A stretch of 64,000 nt of DNA from Phaeodactylibacter sp. (GCA_024102975.1 JAGFJD010000080.1:1-64000); one strand, 5' to 3'; positions 47,699-56,109 are shown, counted from the first letter of the stretch. Notes: generated by a model from the sequence alone, not told the origin. A program made the numbers and translations.

Positions 47699-48466
47699 TC
47701 AATTCCCGGCCAGCCTCGTCCCTTTCCGCTCTGCGCGAAAGAAAACCGGCAGGCTGGCCTTAACGGCCTTCATCATCAGCCGGCGCGCCAGCTTCATGAA
47801 ATTCGTCCCGCTGAGCGGCGCCAGCGTGATCAGCCCCTGCCCCCGGGTATACCCCGGATTGGCCTGCACGTAAAACCGAATATCCGGATCCTTCCGGTAC
47901 TTCAGCGGGATGCTGGCGCAGGGGTCGTTGACCAGGACCTGGTCTTTGCTGACCGTGCCCAGGCCGAAGTTGTAATCCTTCCCGTAATGCTCCTGGCCAA
48001 TGTAGTCGATCACCTTCTGGATGTGTTGCGGGTTCTTCTGCTGATACGTCGGATAAAACTCTTCCAGCGACTTGGCAAAGACCAGATAGGCTTTGTACGT
48101 AAGGGCATCCGCCCAGAAGAACGTCCGGGAAGACAGGATTTCGCGCCAGAACATGAGGTACAGCCTGGCGCCGGTGACCGGTATCAGCGACTTGCCGCGG
48201 TGGGCCTTGTCGATGACGGTTTGCCCGAAATAGATGAACAAATGCTTTTTGCTATCGATCACTGCCCGGCTGATCCGCAGGCCGGTAAAACCGATTATCT
48301 TTCCATTGAGGGTATAAAAAGAGTAGTAATTGTTGCCGGCAATGCGCGCCATAAAAGAGTCCCTGGTGTAGTGGTAATAATTCCGGTAAACGGCCCACAT
48401 TTCTTCTTTGACGGCATCGGATAAATCGTTGGCAACGATACTGACCTTAATTTTTTGATTATTCAT
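47699..48466 (-). CDS. hypothetical protein with possible GNAT-like fold
   Basis: 255 residues. The first half hints at an acyltransferase fold: YRNYYHYTRDSFMARIAGNN, YSFYTLNGKIIGFTGLRIS and LFIYFGQTVIDKAHRGKSLI, where the last has the R/QxxG-like loop spacing. No catalytic residue can be fixed. The second half is basic and unrecognised (RGQGLITLAPLSGTNFMKLA). No signal peptide. It stands 218 bases before the NHL gene and 134 after the KOR operon start, apparently alone. Confidence 0.5.
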   Translation of the reverse strand: MNNQKIKVSIVANDLSDAVKEEMWAVYRNYYHYTRDSFMARIAGNNYYSFYTLNGKIIGFTGLRISRAVIDSKKHLFIYFGQTVIDKAHRGKSLIPVTGARLYLMFWREILSSRTFFWADALTYKAYLVFAKSLEEFYPTYQQKNPQHIQKVIDYIGQEHYGKDYNFGLGTVSKDQVLVNDPCASIPLKYRKDPDIRFYVQANPGYTRGQGLITLAPLSGTNFMKLARRLMMKAVKASLPVFFRAERKGTRLAGN

Positions 48467-48614
48467 TTTTCCGGGATTTTGAACTGTTTCAGATGTTGTT
48501 CTCAGTTCAAAAATGACCGGAAATCAGGCTTTTCCCAGCGGGCCTGGGCTGATGGGCAGGATAAAGGGGGCGACGAGCGGATTTCGGAGGGTAAGTGGTT
48601 TTATGGCAATGAGT

Positions 48615-48679
48615 GAAGGAGTGAATTCGGGGCGAATCGCGAACAGCGAACCGCCCCGAATCCAGCCCTTCACTCCTTC
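48615..48679 (-). terminator. hairpin downstream of the NHL gene
   Basis: GAAGGAGTGA..ATTCGGGGCG (48615-48634) pairs with 48652-48679 except for an 8-base bulge. It lies 6 bases past the stop of the NHL gene (48686). No T-run, so it may act as an mRNA 3' stabiliser. Confidence 0.45.
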
Positions 48680-48685
48680 CCGGCC

Positions 48686-49807
48686 TTACTTCCGGACGGC
48701 CACCTTCTGGCTCCAGGATGTGCCGTCTTTCAACCGGCCGACGATAACGTACATCCCGTCGGGAAATCTGGCGGCATTCCAGGCTGCCGTATTTCCGGTA
48801 TAGGCCCGGCTGGCCAGCAACTGCCCTTTGATGTCGTAAACTTCGATGGCATTAAGATCAGCGGCGCTTTGGCTATCGGCAATATAAAATTCCACGCCTG
48901 CCGCAGGCGTTATGAATTCCACCTGCCGGATGGCTTCCCTCACCGGCGAAACGCCCCGTTCACGAAGTACCACCGCATTGGGCGTCATCAGGCCCAGCGT
49001 CCCGCCCGGGATGAACGTTTCGATGAAATTGCCCTCGCTGTCGTACCTTTTCACCGATGAAGTCTGGCCTTCGCCGATCAGGATGTCCCCGTCGGGAAAA
49101 AAGTCGACGCCTTCGGCGAACTGCAGGTTGTTCATAAATACCCCCAGGTAATTGCCGGCCGCATCAAATTTTTTGACTGCTCCTCCGAGGTAATCCACCA
49201 CCAGGAGATTGCCCTCTTCATCAAACCAGATGTTGGTCGGGCCACTGAGGTTGGAACTGATAAACCGGCCCATATTTTCTCCGGTACTGCTGAATTGCTG
49301 GACGTATCTTCCGTCGTAGGAGGAAACATACAAATTTCCGTTGCTGTCCCAGTCCAGTCCGATACTGTTGGATACGTTGGCATCGGTAAAGGTATCTACC
49401 AGATTGCCATCCAGGCCATATCGCAAAACCCGTCCATTGCCGGACCACTGGAGCACGTATAATAAACTATCCGGCCCGATCTTCATCCTTGTCGGCCCGC
49501 CGATCCCCGTGGCGAAATCGCCGATGAATTCTCCGGTTTCGGCATTGTATTCGGTGATCTTGTTGGTGTTCAGGTTGGAGACGATCACGGAGTTCCGGTG
49601 GTCCAGAAAGACGATGTCCTGGGGCCAGGCCAGCTCCTGGCTGGTGAATACTTCCCCGTTTTCCCCGTCCTGGCCGAATTTCAGGATTTTCCAGGGGCCG
49701 GTCGTGAAATTGGCGGCGTCGCTGACGTAAATCTCAAAATTTTGTCCGTTGACAACACCCCACGTGCTGCTCAGTAAAAAAACGATAGCCAGTAAGTTAC
49801 GCTTCAT
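48686..49807 (-). CDS. secreted NHL/SMP-30-type beta-propeller with T9SS sorting domain
   Basis: 373 residues from the ATG at 49807 (MKRNLLAIVFLLSSTWGVVN, a signal peptide). Six or so NHL-like repeats follow: GLDWDSNGNLYVSSYDGRYV, TNIWFDEEGNLLVVDYLGGA, GVDFFPDGDILIGEGQTSSV. The C-terminus is a T9SS-type sorting domain (NAIEVYDIKGQLLASRAY, PDGMYVIVGRLKDG). Function is unknown; such propellers often bind polysaccharides or other proteins on the cell surface. It lies just downstream of the glycosyltransferase pair, 136 bases from the nearer gene, on the same strand. Confidence 0.85.
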   Translation of the reverse strand: MKRNLLAIVFLLSSTWGVVNGQNFEIYVSDAANFTTGPWKILKFGQDGENGEVFTSQELAWPQDIVFLDHRNSVIVSNLNTNKITEYNAETGEFIGDFATGIGGPTRMKIGPDSLLYVLQWSGNGRVLRYGLDGNLVDTFTDANVSNSIGLDWDSNGNLYVSSYDGRYVQQFSSTGENMGRFISSNLSGPTNIWFDEEGNLLVVDYLGGAVKKFDAAGNYLGVFMNNLQFAEGVDFFPDGDILIGEGQTSSVKRYDSEGNFIETFIPGGTLGLMTPNAVVLRERGVSPVREAIRQVEFITPAAGVEFYIADSQSAADLNAIEVYDIKGQLLASRAYTGNTAAWNAARFPDGMYVIVGRLKDGTSWSQKVAVRK

Positions 49808-49943
49808 AGCTTCCTCTATTTTGGGTTGGTGAAATAATGGCCAATATGCCCGTTTCTTGCCGGCGCACGGTAAGGAGTTATAAAAACTGACGCTTTTATG
49901 GGGTGTTGCGGATAGAATAGAGGTTCGGCTGGTCACGGATTTT

Positions 49944-50915
49944 TCAAACCTGCTTTTTTTCTTTTTCAGCTTCCCCCGTCACCACTCGGCGGATTTTATA
50001 GGGGCGCTTTTGCTGGGATTCAAAATACGTCCGCATCTGAATCTCGATGACGATGCCGATGGTTACCAGTTGAATGCCGGCGATGACCAGCATCAGCCCC
50101 AGGATGAGCAGCGGCTTGCCCCAGATGTCCTGCCCCATGATCTTCAGCACGATCAGGTAGAGGTTGACCAGGGCGCCGGCGGCGAAAAGGAAAAGGCCGG
50201 TATTGCCGAACAGGTGCATGGGCCGTTGCATGTACTTTTTGAGGAAGAGCATGAGCAGCAGGTCGCTGATCACCTTAACGGTGCGGTTGAGGCCGTATTT
50301 GGACTGGCCGAACTCCCGGGCGTGGTGCCGGACGGGTACCTGGGTGATGCGGGCGCCTTCCAGGTGCGCCAGGACCGGGATGAAGCGGTGCAGTTCGCCG
50401 TAAATACCCATATCCTTGGCGATCTCAGCGCGAAAGACGCGGAGCGCGCAGCCGTAATCCCGCAGATTGACGCCGGATGCGTTCCGGATGATGAAGTTGG
50501 CGATTTTGCTGGGAATTTTGCGCAGGAAAATGCCGTCTTTTCGGTTGGCCCGCTCCCCGGCGACCATATCGAAGTTGCCCTCTTCCGCCAACTCCAGCAT
50601 CATGGGAATGTCGGAAGGGTCGTTTTGCAGGTCCCCGTCCATTGTGGCGATGTATTCGCCCCGGGCCTGTTCGATGCCTGCCATCAGGGCCAGGCTCTGG
50701 CCGTAGTTTTTTCGAAACTCCACGACCCGGAGGCGGGGATGGCGGATGCTGTACAGTTCGCCGAGCGTATTGTCGGACGATCCGTCGTCGACGTATACGA
50801 TCTCGTATTCCAATCCCTTAAGGGCCGAAGTGATCTGTTCGACGAGGGGCCTGATGTTGCGCTCCTCGTTATATACCGTTACGACTACTGATAATTTAAT
50901 TGGCATAAGGTTCAT
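49944..50915 (-). CDS. family 2 glycosyltransferase, ArnC/GtrB-like polyprenyl-phosphate glycosyltransferase
   Basis: 323 residues; ATG at 50915, with a second ATG at 50906 as alternative. GT-A fold motifs are LSVVVTVYNEERNI, IVYVDDGSSDNT, MDGDLQNDPSDI (DxD-like) and DYGCALRVFRAEI. Two C-terminal membrane helices (LFGNTGLFLFAAGALVNLYL and ILGLMLVIAGIQLVTIGIVI) and HAREFGQSKYGLNRTVKV are characteristic of ArnC/GtrB enzymes that load a sugar onto a polyprenyl phosphate at the inner membrane. The first four bases overlap the stop of the upstream GT39-type gene (ATGA), so the two are translationally coupled. Confidence 0.9.
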   Translation of the reverse strand: MNLMPIKLSVVVTVYNEERNIRPLVEQITSALKGLEYEIVYVDDGSSDNTLGELYSIRHPRLRVVEFRKNYGQSLALMAGIEQARGEYIATMDGDLQNDPSDIPMMLELAEEGNFDMVAGERANRKDGIFLRKIPSKIANFIIRNASGVNLRDYGCALRVFRAEIAKDMGIYGELHRFIPVLAHLEGARITQVPVRHHAREFGQSKYGLNRTVKVISDLLLMLFLKKYMQRPMHLFGNTGLFLFAAGALVNLYLIVLKIMGQDIWGKPLLILGLMLVIAGIQLVTIGIVIEIQMRTYFESQQKRPYKIRRVVTGEAEKEKKQV

Positions 50916-52552
50916 TCCAGTTTGACGACATCAAATGTCACTTGCCCATGGCGCACCTTGAATTCTCCCAGCTTCTCGTATTCCAGGCCCGGATGGGATT
51001 CCGGATATAATATGTACAACGTTTCTTCATCAAAGTTATCCATTTCCCGGGGTACGATCTTTTCCCGCCCGACGGTTAAGTAAAAAGAATTGGTGGGCTG
51101 CATGTACGTGTCTTTGTAAACCGCCATTTTTTGATCCTTGAATTTTTTCGCCACTTCCAGGGTTGTTTGCCGGCAAATATCCCCGAAGTCGTTGTTATTC
51201 CGGTCGGGCAACACGAACCAGTTGAAGCCGGCCCGGAAAGTGACCAGGACGGCGACCATGACCAGCAGGCGTTCCTCTTTCCAGCGCCAGTACAGGTAGG
51301 CCAGCCCGCTGAGCGCCAGACCCGTGGCCAGGCTCACCGCATACCGGTAAGGAACGCCTTCCGGCCGCTCGATGAAAAGAGGAGCGAATGCACCGGCGGC
51401 AGCAATAACGCAAAATACCTGAAAAAGAACATGGATCAGCCGGTACTGCCACGTCCTGTCCGCTTCGTGAAACGGATGGAGGTAAATGAAGGCAGAAAAG
51501 ATCAGCGGCGCCAGCATCAGCAGATACCGGGGGTACACCTCCGGAGAGGTCCAGTAGACCAGAATATTGGCCACAAAGGTGATGAGGTTGAAGGTGATGA
51601 AGCGGTCCTCCCGCAGCCGGGCCAGCACATCCCGGCGCAAGAAGTAGAGGGCCATCAGCGACCAGGGCAGGAAGTGATAGATCATCTCGAAGGGGAAGAG
51701 AAAAAAATGGCCGATCGTATTCCAAACGCCGTAGTTGACCACCGTGCGTTTGGAGGATTCCCGGAATAAGGTGGTAAATACGTTTTCCAGGCTGTTGTGC
51801 TGGTGATAGGCCAGATAGTATCCGCCGACGATCAGCAGGAATACCAGCCCGCCTAGTACGTGTTGCCAGGAAAACAGCATTCGGAAACGCCGGCACCAGG
51901 CAAAGTAAACCAAAAGGGTGGTGCCCTGGAAGACGGCAGAGGGCAGGCCCTTCAGCATAAAACCAGCCGCCGTCAGCAGATAGGAAAACAGGAAAAGCTT
52001 CAGCCAGTTTCCCTTCTGGAACTGGTGATACACCACCATGAAAGCGGTAAAAATAACCCACGAAAAACAGATGTCGATCAGCGCCAGGATAGAATCCCAG
52101 AACAGCACCCGTCCGCAGGTGATAAAGAAGAAAGCGTTCAGAAAAGCCACCTTACGGCTGTAGTGCTTTTGAAAAAAATAATAGATCGTCGCCCCGTATC
52201 CCAGCAGGCAGGCCACCGTAGGCAGGCGGGCGGTGAATTCGCTGATCGTGCCGATGCCTTCAAAAAACAGCAGGAGTATCCAGTTCCACAGCGGGGGCTT
52301 ATTGTAATAATATTCCCCATGCAGCGTCGGGGTAATGTAATTGCCGGAGAGCTTCATTTCCAGGGCGACCAGCGCCCGGATGGCCTCGTCGTCGATGAAG
52401 GCCAGTTCGCCCAGGTTGATCAGCAGGGCGGGCGCCAGGAGGGCTAGTATCCCTGCATATAGCCAGGGCCGGTATGTCGAGCTTTGGATAGTATTCAAAC
52501 TGATTTCCGTTTTCCGGCTGCAAAAGTACAGTTTTTTGGCTTTGCCGGCCAT
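50912..52552 (-). CDS. ArnT-like GT-C glycosyltransferase (PMT/GT39/GT83 family)
   Basis: 546 residues with about twelve membrane helices. Near the N-terminus the DDE motif of the first periplasmic loop (LAFIDDEAIRALVALEM) and EYYYNKPPLWNW are the signature of ArnT/PMT enzymes, which use a polyprenyl-phosphate sugar to glycosylate lipid A or proteins in the periplasm. The upstream-neighbour ArnC-like protein would supply that donor. The ATG at 52552 lies upstream of a minus-strand TACTTTTG box (52528-52521), so the true start may be lower, possibly a TTG near 52490. A short soluble tail follows the last helix (from about 440). Confidence 0.85.
   Translation of the reverse strand: MAGKAKKLYFCSRKTEISLNTIQSSTYRPWLYAGILALLAPALLINLGELAFIDDEAIRALVALEMKLSGNYITPTLHGEYYYNKPPLWNWILLLFFEGIGTISEFTARLPTVACLLGYGATIYYFFQKHYSRKVAFLNAFFFITCGRVLFWDSILALIDICFSWVIFTAFMVVYHQFQKGNWLKLFLFSYLLTAAGFMLKGLPSAVFQGTTLLVYFAWCRRFRMLFSWQHVLGGLVFLLIVGGYYLAYHQHNSLENVFTTLFRESSKRTVVNYGVWNTIGHFFLFPFEMIYHFLPWSLMALYFLRRDVLARLREDRFITFNLITFVANILVYWTSPEVYPRYLLMLAPLIFSAFIYLHPFHEADRTWQYRLIHVLFQVFCVIAAAGAFAPLFIERPEGVPYRYAVSLATGLALSGLAYLYWRWKEERLLVMVAVLVTFRAGFNWFVLPDRNNNDFGDICRQTTLEVAKKFKDQKMAVYKDTYMQPTNSFYLTVGREKIVPREMDNFDEETLYILYPESHPGLEYEKLGEFKVRHGQVTFDVVKLE
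52521..52528 (-). promoter_or_regulatory. possible -7 box inside the ArnT-like reading frame
   Basis: TACTTTTG on the minus strand fits TAxxTTTG. No good -33 element at 19-21 bases. It would favour a start codon below 52520 for the ArnT-like gene. Confidence 0.25.
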
Positions 52553-52650
52553 CTGCCTGGTTTGGAGGCTCGGGAAAACGGCCCTGGCTGCGTTTTTTTG
52601 GACGTTGATTTCGCGTATGGCTTTTTAGGCTCTTTCGGCGGGAGTGTAGC

Positions 52651-52884
52651 TTATCCTTCTTTGTACCCCCCTTTTTCAGCTTCTTCCACAGCACTAATAC
52701 TATTTTCCAGGAGCATAAACCCCAGGCTCATACCCGTCTCTGGGCCATAAAGTTTCGCGGCTACCTGAAGCAAAATATTTAAAAAAGCCCTGCGCCGGGA
52801 GGCTTGTTCGATCCTCTGGATATGATCGTAGTAATAAACGGAATAAAGCAAAACTACTTCCTCATTCACCTGGTTTGTGTTCAT
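52651..52884 (-). CDS. small hypothetical protein
   Basis: 77 residues from the ATG at 52884 (MNTNQVNEEVVLLYSVYYYD); an ATG at 52908 would add eight residues and overlap the previous gene by 47 bases. Predicted mainly helical and acidic at the C-terminus (ENSISAVEEAEKGGYKEG), soluble. No family recognised. It lies 98 bases before the ArnT-like gene on the same strand. Confidence 0.45.
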   Translation of the reverse strand: MNTNQVNEEVVLLYSVYYYDHIQRIEQASRRRAFLNILLQVAAKLYGPETGMSLGFMLLENSISAVEEAEKGGYKEG

Positions 52885-53080
52885 TATCTGTTCTTTGTTG
52901 TCCTTCATCCGGGTGTTGTTTTATCCAATCGTCCTGCATTTGCTGGATCATCTGGATCAGGGTAAGAAGTTCATCCGCTTTTTCGGCCATGCTGGCGCTG
53001 TATTGTTGCAAAAGCTGCGCCATGCCGTCAACTATTTCCTCCTGCTCCTGAGTAGACCGCAGCGTCAAGAGCGACTCCAT
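52862..53080 (-). CDS. small helical hypothetical protein
   Basis: 72 residues, almost wholly helical with a coiled-coil pattern (QEEIVDGMAQLLQQYSASMA, DELLTLIQMIQQMQDDWIKQ) and a polar tail. It overlaps the start of the next small gene. Its ATG at 53080 lies back to back with the toxin-like cassette, whose open frame extends upstream to 53079. Whether it belongs with that cassette or with the glycosyltransferases is unclear. Confidence 0.4.
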   Translation of the reverse strand: MESLLTLRSTQEQEEIVDGMAQLLQQYSASMAEKADELLTLIQMIQQMQDDWIKQHPDEGQQRTDNEHKPGE

Positions 53081-53246
53081 GGCCGAGCTGTTGGAGGATC
53101 AGCTGAAGGAACTGGCGGAAAAAGGAGAAGAGTGGAAGAAAGTAACCCTCAGCAGCTTTTCTATTGCCCGGACGCCGACGACGGTTTGGCTCTTAGGATT
53201 GATAACCAACAAATTTTTCCCTAACTTGCCCCTACACCCAAAAACT

Positions 53247-53594
53247 ATGAAGAAGCCGAAAAAAGAAAAAGACACCGGTAAGGTTTTTGAAACTCGAAGA
53301 GCCGCTTTCCGGGAGGCCAAGCGGGATCATGGGGTGCCGGTGGGCAAGCAGCCGGAAAAGGTGATACGCGCCGATACTAAAGGCAGGAAAAATCTGGGGC
53401 TTGACAGCCGCAATAAAAGGCTTTATATTTTCCGAATACTTTTGGGAATCTTCAGCCGGAAGAAAAAACGGGAGGTGCATATCAGAGAGGACAAAGACGC
53501 ATTTTATGACGATGGAGGTTATCAAGACCAACATTTTAATGTTGGGAATAATCCGGTAAAACTCAAAAAGCACTATTATTTTAAGCGCAAATGA
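53247..53594 (+). CDS. polymorphic-toxin-like nuclease domain (HNH/Endo VII-type), probably an orphan or degenerate toxin module
   Basis: 115 residues from the ATG at 53247; the frame is open from an ATG at 53079. ETRRAAFREAKRDHGVPVGK resembles the AFRQAKRDAGIP..QQP segment that opens HNH/Endo VII-type toxin domains of polymorphic toxins, and DQHFNVG with KKHYYFKR matches their C-terminal His motifs. The usual central DHSAGH-like stretch reads HIREDKDAFY, so at least one catalytic His seems replaced. There is no signal peptide and no upstream delivery or pre-toxin region. The last bases overlap the following gene (ATGA), the normal toxin-immunity arrangement. I infer a detached toxin cartridge; activity is uncertain. 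Confidence 0.6.
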   Translation: MKKPKKEKDTGKVFETRRAAFREAKRDHGVPVGKQPEKVIRADTKGRKNLGLDSRNKRLYIFRILLGIFSRKKKREVHIREDKDAFYDDGGYQDQHFNVGNNPVKLKKHYYFKRK

Positions 53595-54304
53595 TCGAAA
53601 TATTCAAAACCGACAACCTTAAAGACGACAAATTCTTTTACTTCTCTCCTGCGCACATAGGAGAAGAGAGGGGGAATTTATCTCCCTTGTCGGCGCTTGC
53701 GCTTGTAACCAAAGACGACAAGGAGTTTCAGAAATTACTGGAGTTGACATTGCAGGTTTATCTGCAGGGAAATTCCATTTACGCTATTATGGTTGAGCGT
53801 TTTCCGGAATACAAGAGCCGCCTCCGCTCCTATGCAGGTTTGAATTATGCCTGGAGAAAAGATCATGGAGAAGAAGGGTACTTTGAAAAGGAATTCGATT
53901 TGCTGGAAAACCAGTCCTTTTTTGCCAGCATCCTTAAACTTGATGGAGGCAAGATAAAGCGGTTTTTGTCAGAATTAGTAAGTTTTGAACTGGTCTTTGG
54001 CTTGCTTTCCGAAGATGCAATCGAACTTGTTGAAAATACCCCTGGCGCTTTTCTGGATGACCTTTTCAACAACATGATCACTATCGATAAAACCATTTGG
54101 GCAGAATGGCAATCCGCTGTTTTTAAATATACAACTCCTTCAATCCTGCTCTTTCGCGTCCACAGCGACGGGCAGGACCGGATGCGGCTGGAGTTTTTTG
54201 GCACTCATGAAGCCATTGAATCGATGGTCAGCCGTGCGTTAATTCCCCGGCTGGAAGAAAAATTTTACCTGCGGCGGCGGCAGCCTGGGATGGGCATGAC
54301 TTAG
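53591..54304 (+). CDS. putative immunity protein, copy 1
   Basis: 237 residues, soluble and acidic, without a known family. Its ATG overlaps the toxin-like stop codon (ATGA), indicating coupled translation. It is a paralogue of the next gene: shared EFQKLLE.(T/S)L, the YA..VER.P..K.R.RSYAG..Y segment (residues about 65-90), a GEE..E.E.DL..N.S.F stretch and the closing FYLRRRQP. The position immediately after the toxin-like gene and the duplication are what suggests immunity; no biochemical motif is visible. Confidence 0.55.
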   Translation: MIEIFKTDNLKDDKFFYFSPAHIGEERGNLSPLSALALVTKDDKEFQKLLELTLQVYLQGNSIYAIMVERFPEYKSRLRSYAGLNYAWRKDHGEEGYFEKEFDLLENQSFFASILKLDGGKIKRFLSELVSFELVFGLLSEDAIELVENTPGAFLDDLFNNMITIDKTIWAEWQSAVFKYTTPSILLFRVHSDGQDRMRLEFFGTHEAIESMVSRALIPRLEEKFYLRRRQPGMGMT

Positions 54305-54329
54305 AAGCCAGAAGTCGCTACAACCGAAA

Positions 54330-55061
54330 ATGATCGACCTTCAATACATATCAGATCAAAAGGAACTTTTGGATTACTACCTTTTCCGTGGCGCCAATCA
54401 TGAAGACAAGCAGGGATTAAAAGATTTTAGCATTGCAATCCTTAAAGTAAGCCAGGCCGGATTTGACTCGATGGTCAACGAAGAGCTGGAATTTCAGAAG
54501 TTATTGGAGGTATCCCTGGAATTTCTGTTGCCTGCTCATGAATTGTTTGCGCTCTTCGTAGAACGCAGCCCGGCCCTGAAGAAAAAATCCAGGTCTTATG
54601 CGGGGATGTTTTACCGCTTGAAAAGGGAACTTGGCGAAGAATTGTTTGAAGAACTCGAATTGGATTTGCCCGGCAACAAGTCGCTTTTTATCGGTTTGAT
54701 GAAAGTCGAGATGCCGGCCCTTTCGATATTCCTCAACCAACTCACTTCCAGCAGTTTCGTTTTTGGCATTTTAAAGGAAAGAGAAAAAGCTTTGCAGGAA
54801 AATATGCTGGCCAGGTTTTACGGAGAAGCCGTTTTTATTGAAAAGGAAAAGCACGTGCGTATCAACTGGTTGAAGGGGGTCAAACTGCTTTGCGGCGATG
54901 ACAACCTCGTTTTCCGCCTTGCTTCCGATGGCCAGGATAACCAATACCTTGAATTCTACGGGCCAAGCGCTTTGGTTGACGCGAGGATAAAAAACAATCT
55001 TTTGCCTTGCCTGAAAGAACACTTTTACCTGCGGCGGCGGCCGCAGGCGGGCACCATGTGA
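54330..55061 (+). CDS. putative immunity protein, copy 2
   Basis: 243 residues, paralogous to the gene before it (25 bases upstream): EEFQKLLEVSLEF, LFALFVERSPALKKKSRSYA, SSFVFGILKEREKAL and the end HFYLRRRPQAGTM. The N-terminal ~40 residues differ between the two copies, which is where specificity for different toxins might lie, an inference. It is followed within 10 bases by the start of a third copy that is broken by an inserted element. Confidence 0.55.
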   Translation: MIDLQYISDQKELLDYYLFRGANHEDKQGLKDFSIAILKVSQAGFDSMVNEELEFQKLLEVSLEFLLPAHELFALFVERSPALKKKSRSYAGMFYRLKRELGEELFEELELDLPGNKSLFIGLMKVEMPALSIFLNQLTSSSFVFGILKEREKALQENMLARFYGEAVFIEKEKHVRINWLKGVKLLCGDDNLVFRLASDGQDNQYLEFYGPSALVDARIKNNLLPCLKEHFYLRRRPQAGTM

Positions 55062-55083
55062 AAGCGCAAATGAGTGAAATTTT
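55062..55083 (+). pseudogene. remnant junction: toxin tail codons and start of a third immunity gene, cut by insertion
   Basis: AAGCGCAAATGA (55062-55073) repeats the toxin end plus next start seen at 53583-53594 (KRK stop overlapping ATGA). The new frame reads MSEIF against MIEIF in copy 1 and is then interrupted at 55084 by the element. After the element, 55528 onward, the same frame continues FKAVPLDG but soon loses any likeness to copies 1 and 2. Confidence 0.5.
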
Positions 55084-55519
55084 CTGATTGTAACGGATTG
55101 CGTAGCTGCCCTTTGGCAATCATCCTGGCCAGGCATTGGAAGGCCATAATCCCGTAGGGATGCCAGTCCTTTGCGTTCGACCGTCGGCGTGAGCATAGTC
55201 GAACGCTGAGCTCACGCCGAAGTCCAGGGCCGCAAGGCCCTGGTTATAATGGAGGTGTTCCCAGAGCTCTGTAGAGCCTGCCCCGCACACAGCCTGCCCC
55301 GCACACGCAGTGTCGGGGGAGTGTCGGGGAGCGATAGCCCAAAGGGCGCCAGGGCATTGTGGTGATTGACTGTCGTCCTTACAGGACTAGGGGGCGCCTG
55401 GCCATTGACCCAGGGCCTTGCGGCCCTGGCAATGAGCTATCGTCCCTACGGGACTTGGCAGGGAACCAGGGTTGCCACCCCCTGCCCTTCCGTATAGCTA
55501 CGCAAACCGTTACAATCAG
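55084..55519. mobile_element. 436-bp MITE-like element with 8-bp target duplication
   Basis: Imperfect terminal inverted repeats: CTGATTGTAACGG...GCGTAGCT at the left and the complement ending CCGTTACAATCAG at the right, about 24 bp with one mismatch. It is flanked by GAAATTTT at 55076-55083 and 55520-55527. Inside are mirrored hairpins CCAGGGCC-gcaa-GGCCCTGG (55224-55243) and its reverse complement (55410-55429), plus two tandem AGCCTGCCCCGCACAC units (55275-55306). There is no transposase, so it would move only with help in trans. Confidence 0.8.
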
Positions 55520-55580
55520 GAAATTTTCAAAGCGGTGCCCTTGGATGGGCCATGTTCTTTACGACGTATAGTGCCGCGGG

Positions 55581-55871
55581 TCAAAGTAATATGTTTCGGA
55601 CTGGGCTGGAGCGCGGACCTCTGGTCCGCTGAATCAACCATATTCGCGGACTTGGGAAGCCTGCCCCGTCCTTTGTGTAGAGCGATTGAGCTAATTTGGC
55701 ATCCGAAGTATTCAATGACCTCTGATATTCACTCAATAAATTTTCAATTTTTTGTTTTTCCTCTTTTTGCATGATTCCTGCCTTTGGGTTTGTGTTGCCA
55801 TTTCCTTCTTTAAAATCCGTTCCGTTGCAGGCAGCCAGTATGAATATGGCTGTCACTGCTATTCCTTTCAT
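55581..55871 (-). pseudogene. 5' fragment of an NTF2-like (DUF4440/SnoaL-type) lipoprotein
   Basis: The frame starts at the ATG at 55871 with a lipoprotein signal (MKGIAVTAIFILAACNG), then KIENLLSEYQRSLNTSDAKL and AQSLYTKDG, the first helix of SnoaL/DUF4440-type NTF2-like proteins. After residue 69 (about 55665) the likeness ends and the frame runs through a GCGGAC...GTCCGC repeat (55616-55631) of the kind seen in the 19073 element. The usual ~130-residue domain is cut, so the gene is broken. Confidence 0.6.
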
Positions 55872-55872
55872 T

Positions 55873-56103
55873 TTAATTGGCGTTTTGTCTGATCCAATCG
55901 ATAAGCGAAGTAAACTCCTCCGTAGCAATTTCTTTAGCCAATTCTATTCGCCCGTCGGCATTTGGCCCCATGTAGGTATGAGACTCGAAATAGGCAAACA
56001 TTTCGGCAAGTTCACCGGCTCCTTCAAAGAAGTTAGAGAATACTTCTGCCGGCACGTAGTTGAAGCGGTACTCTTTCCCATTTGCTTTATCGGATTCAAA
56101 ACT
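55873..56103 (-). pseudogene. 3' fragment of an unidentified gene
   Basis: The frame reads FESDKANGKEYRFNYVPAEV, then FFEGAGELAEMFAYFESHTY and LAKEIATEEFTSLIDWIRQN, which has normal protein character, but starts right after a stop codon (TGA) with no ATG; only a GTG (56055) is available. The stop is one base before the next gene's ATG (55871). It could be a short gene with a rare start, or a remnant whose 5' part was lost; the latter is preferred. Family unknown. Confidence 0.45.
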
Positions 56104-56109
56104 TAAAGA

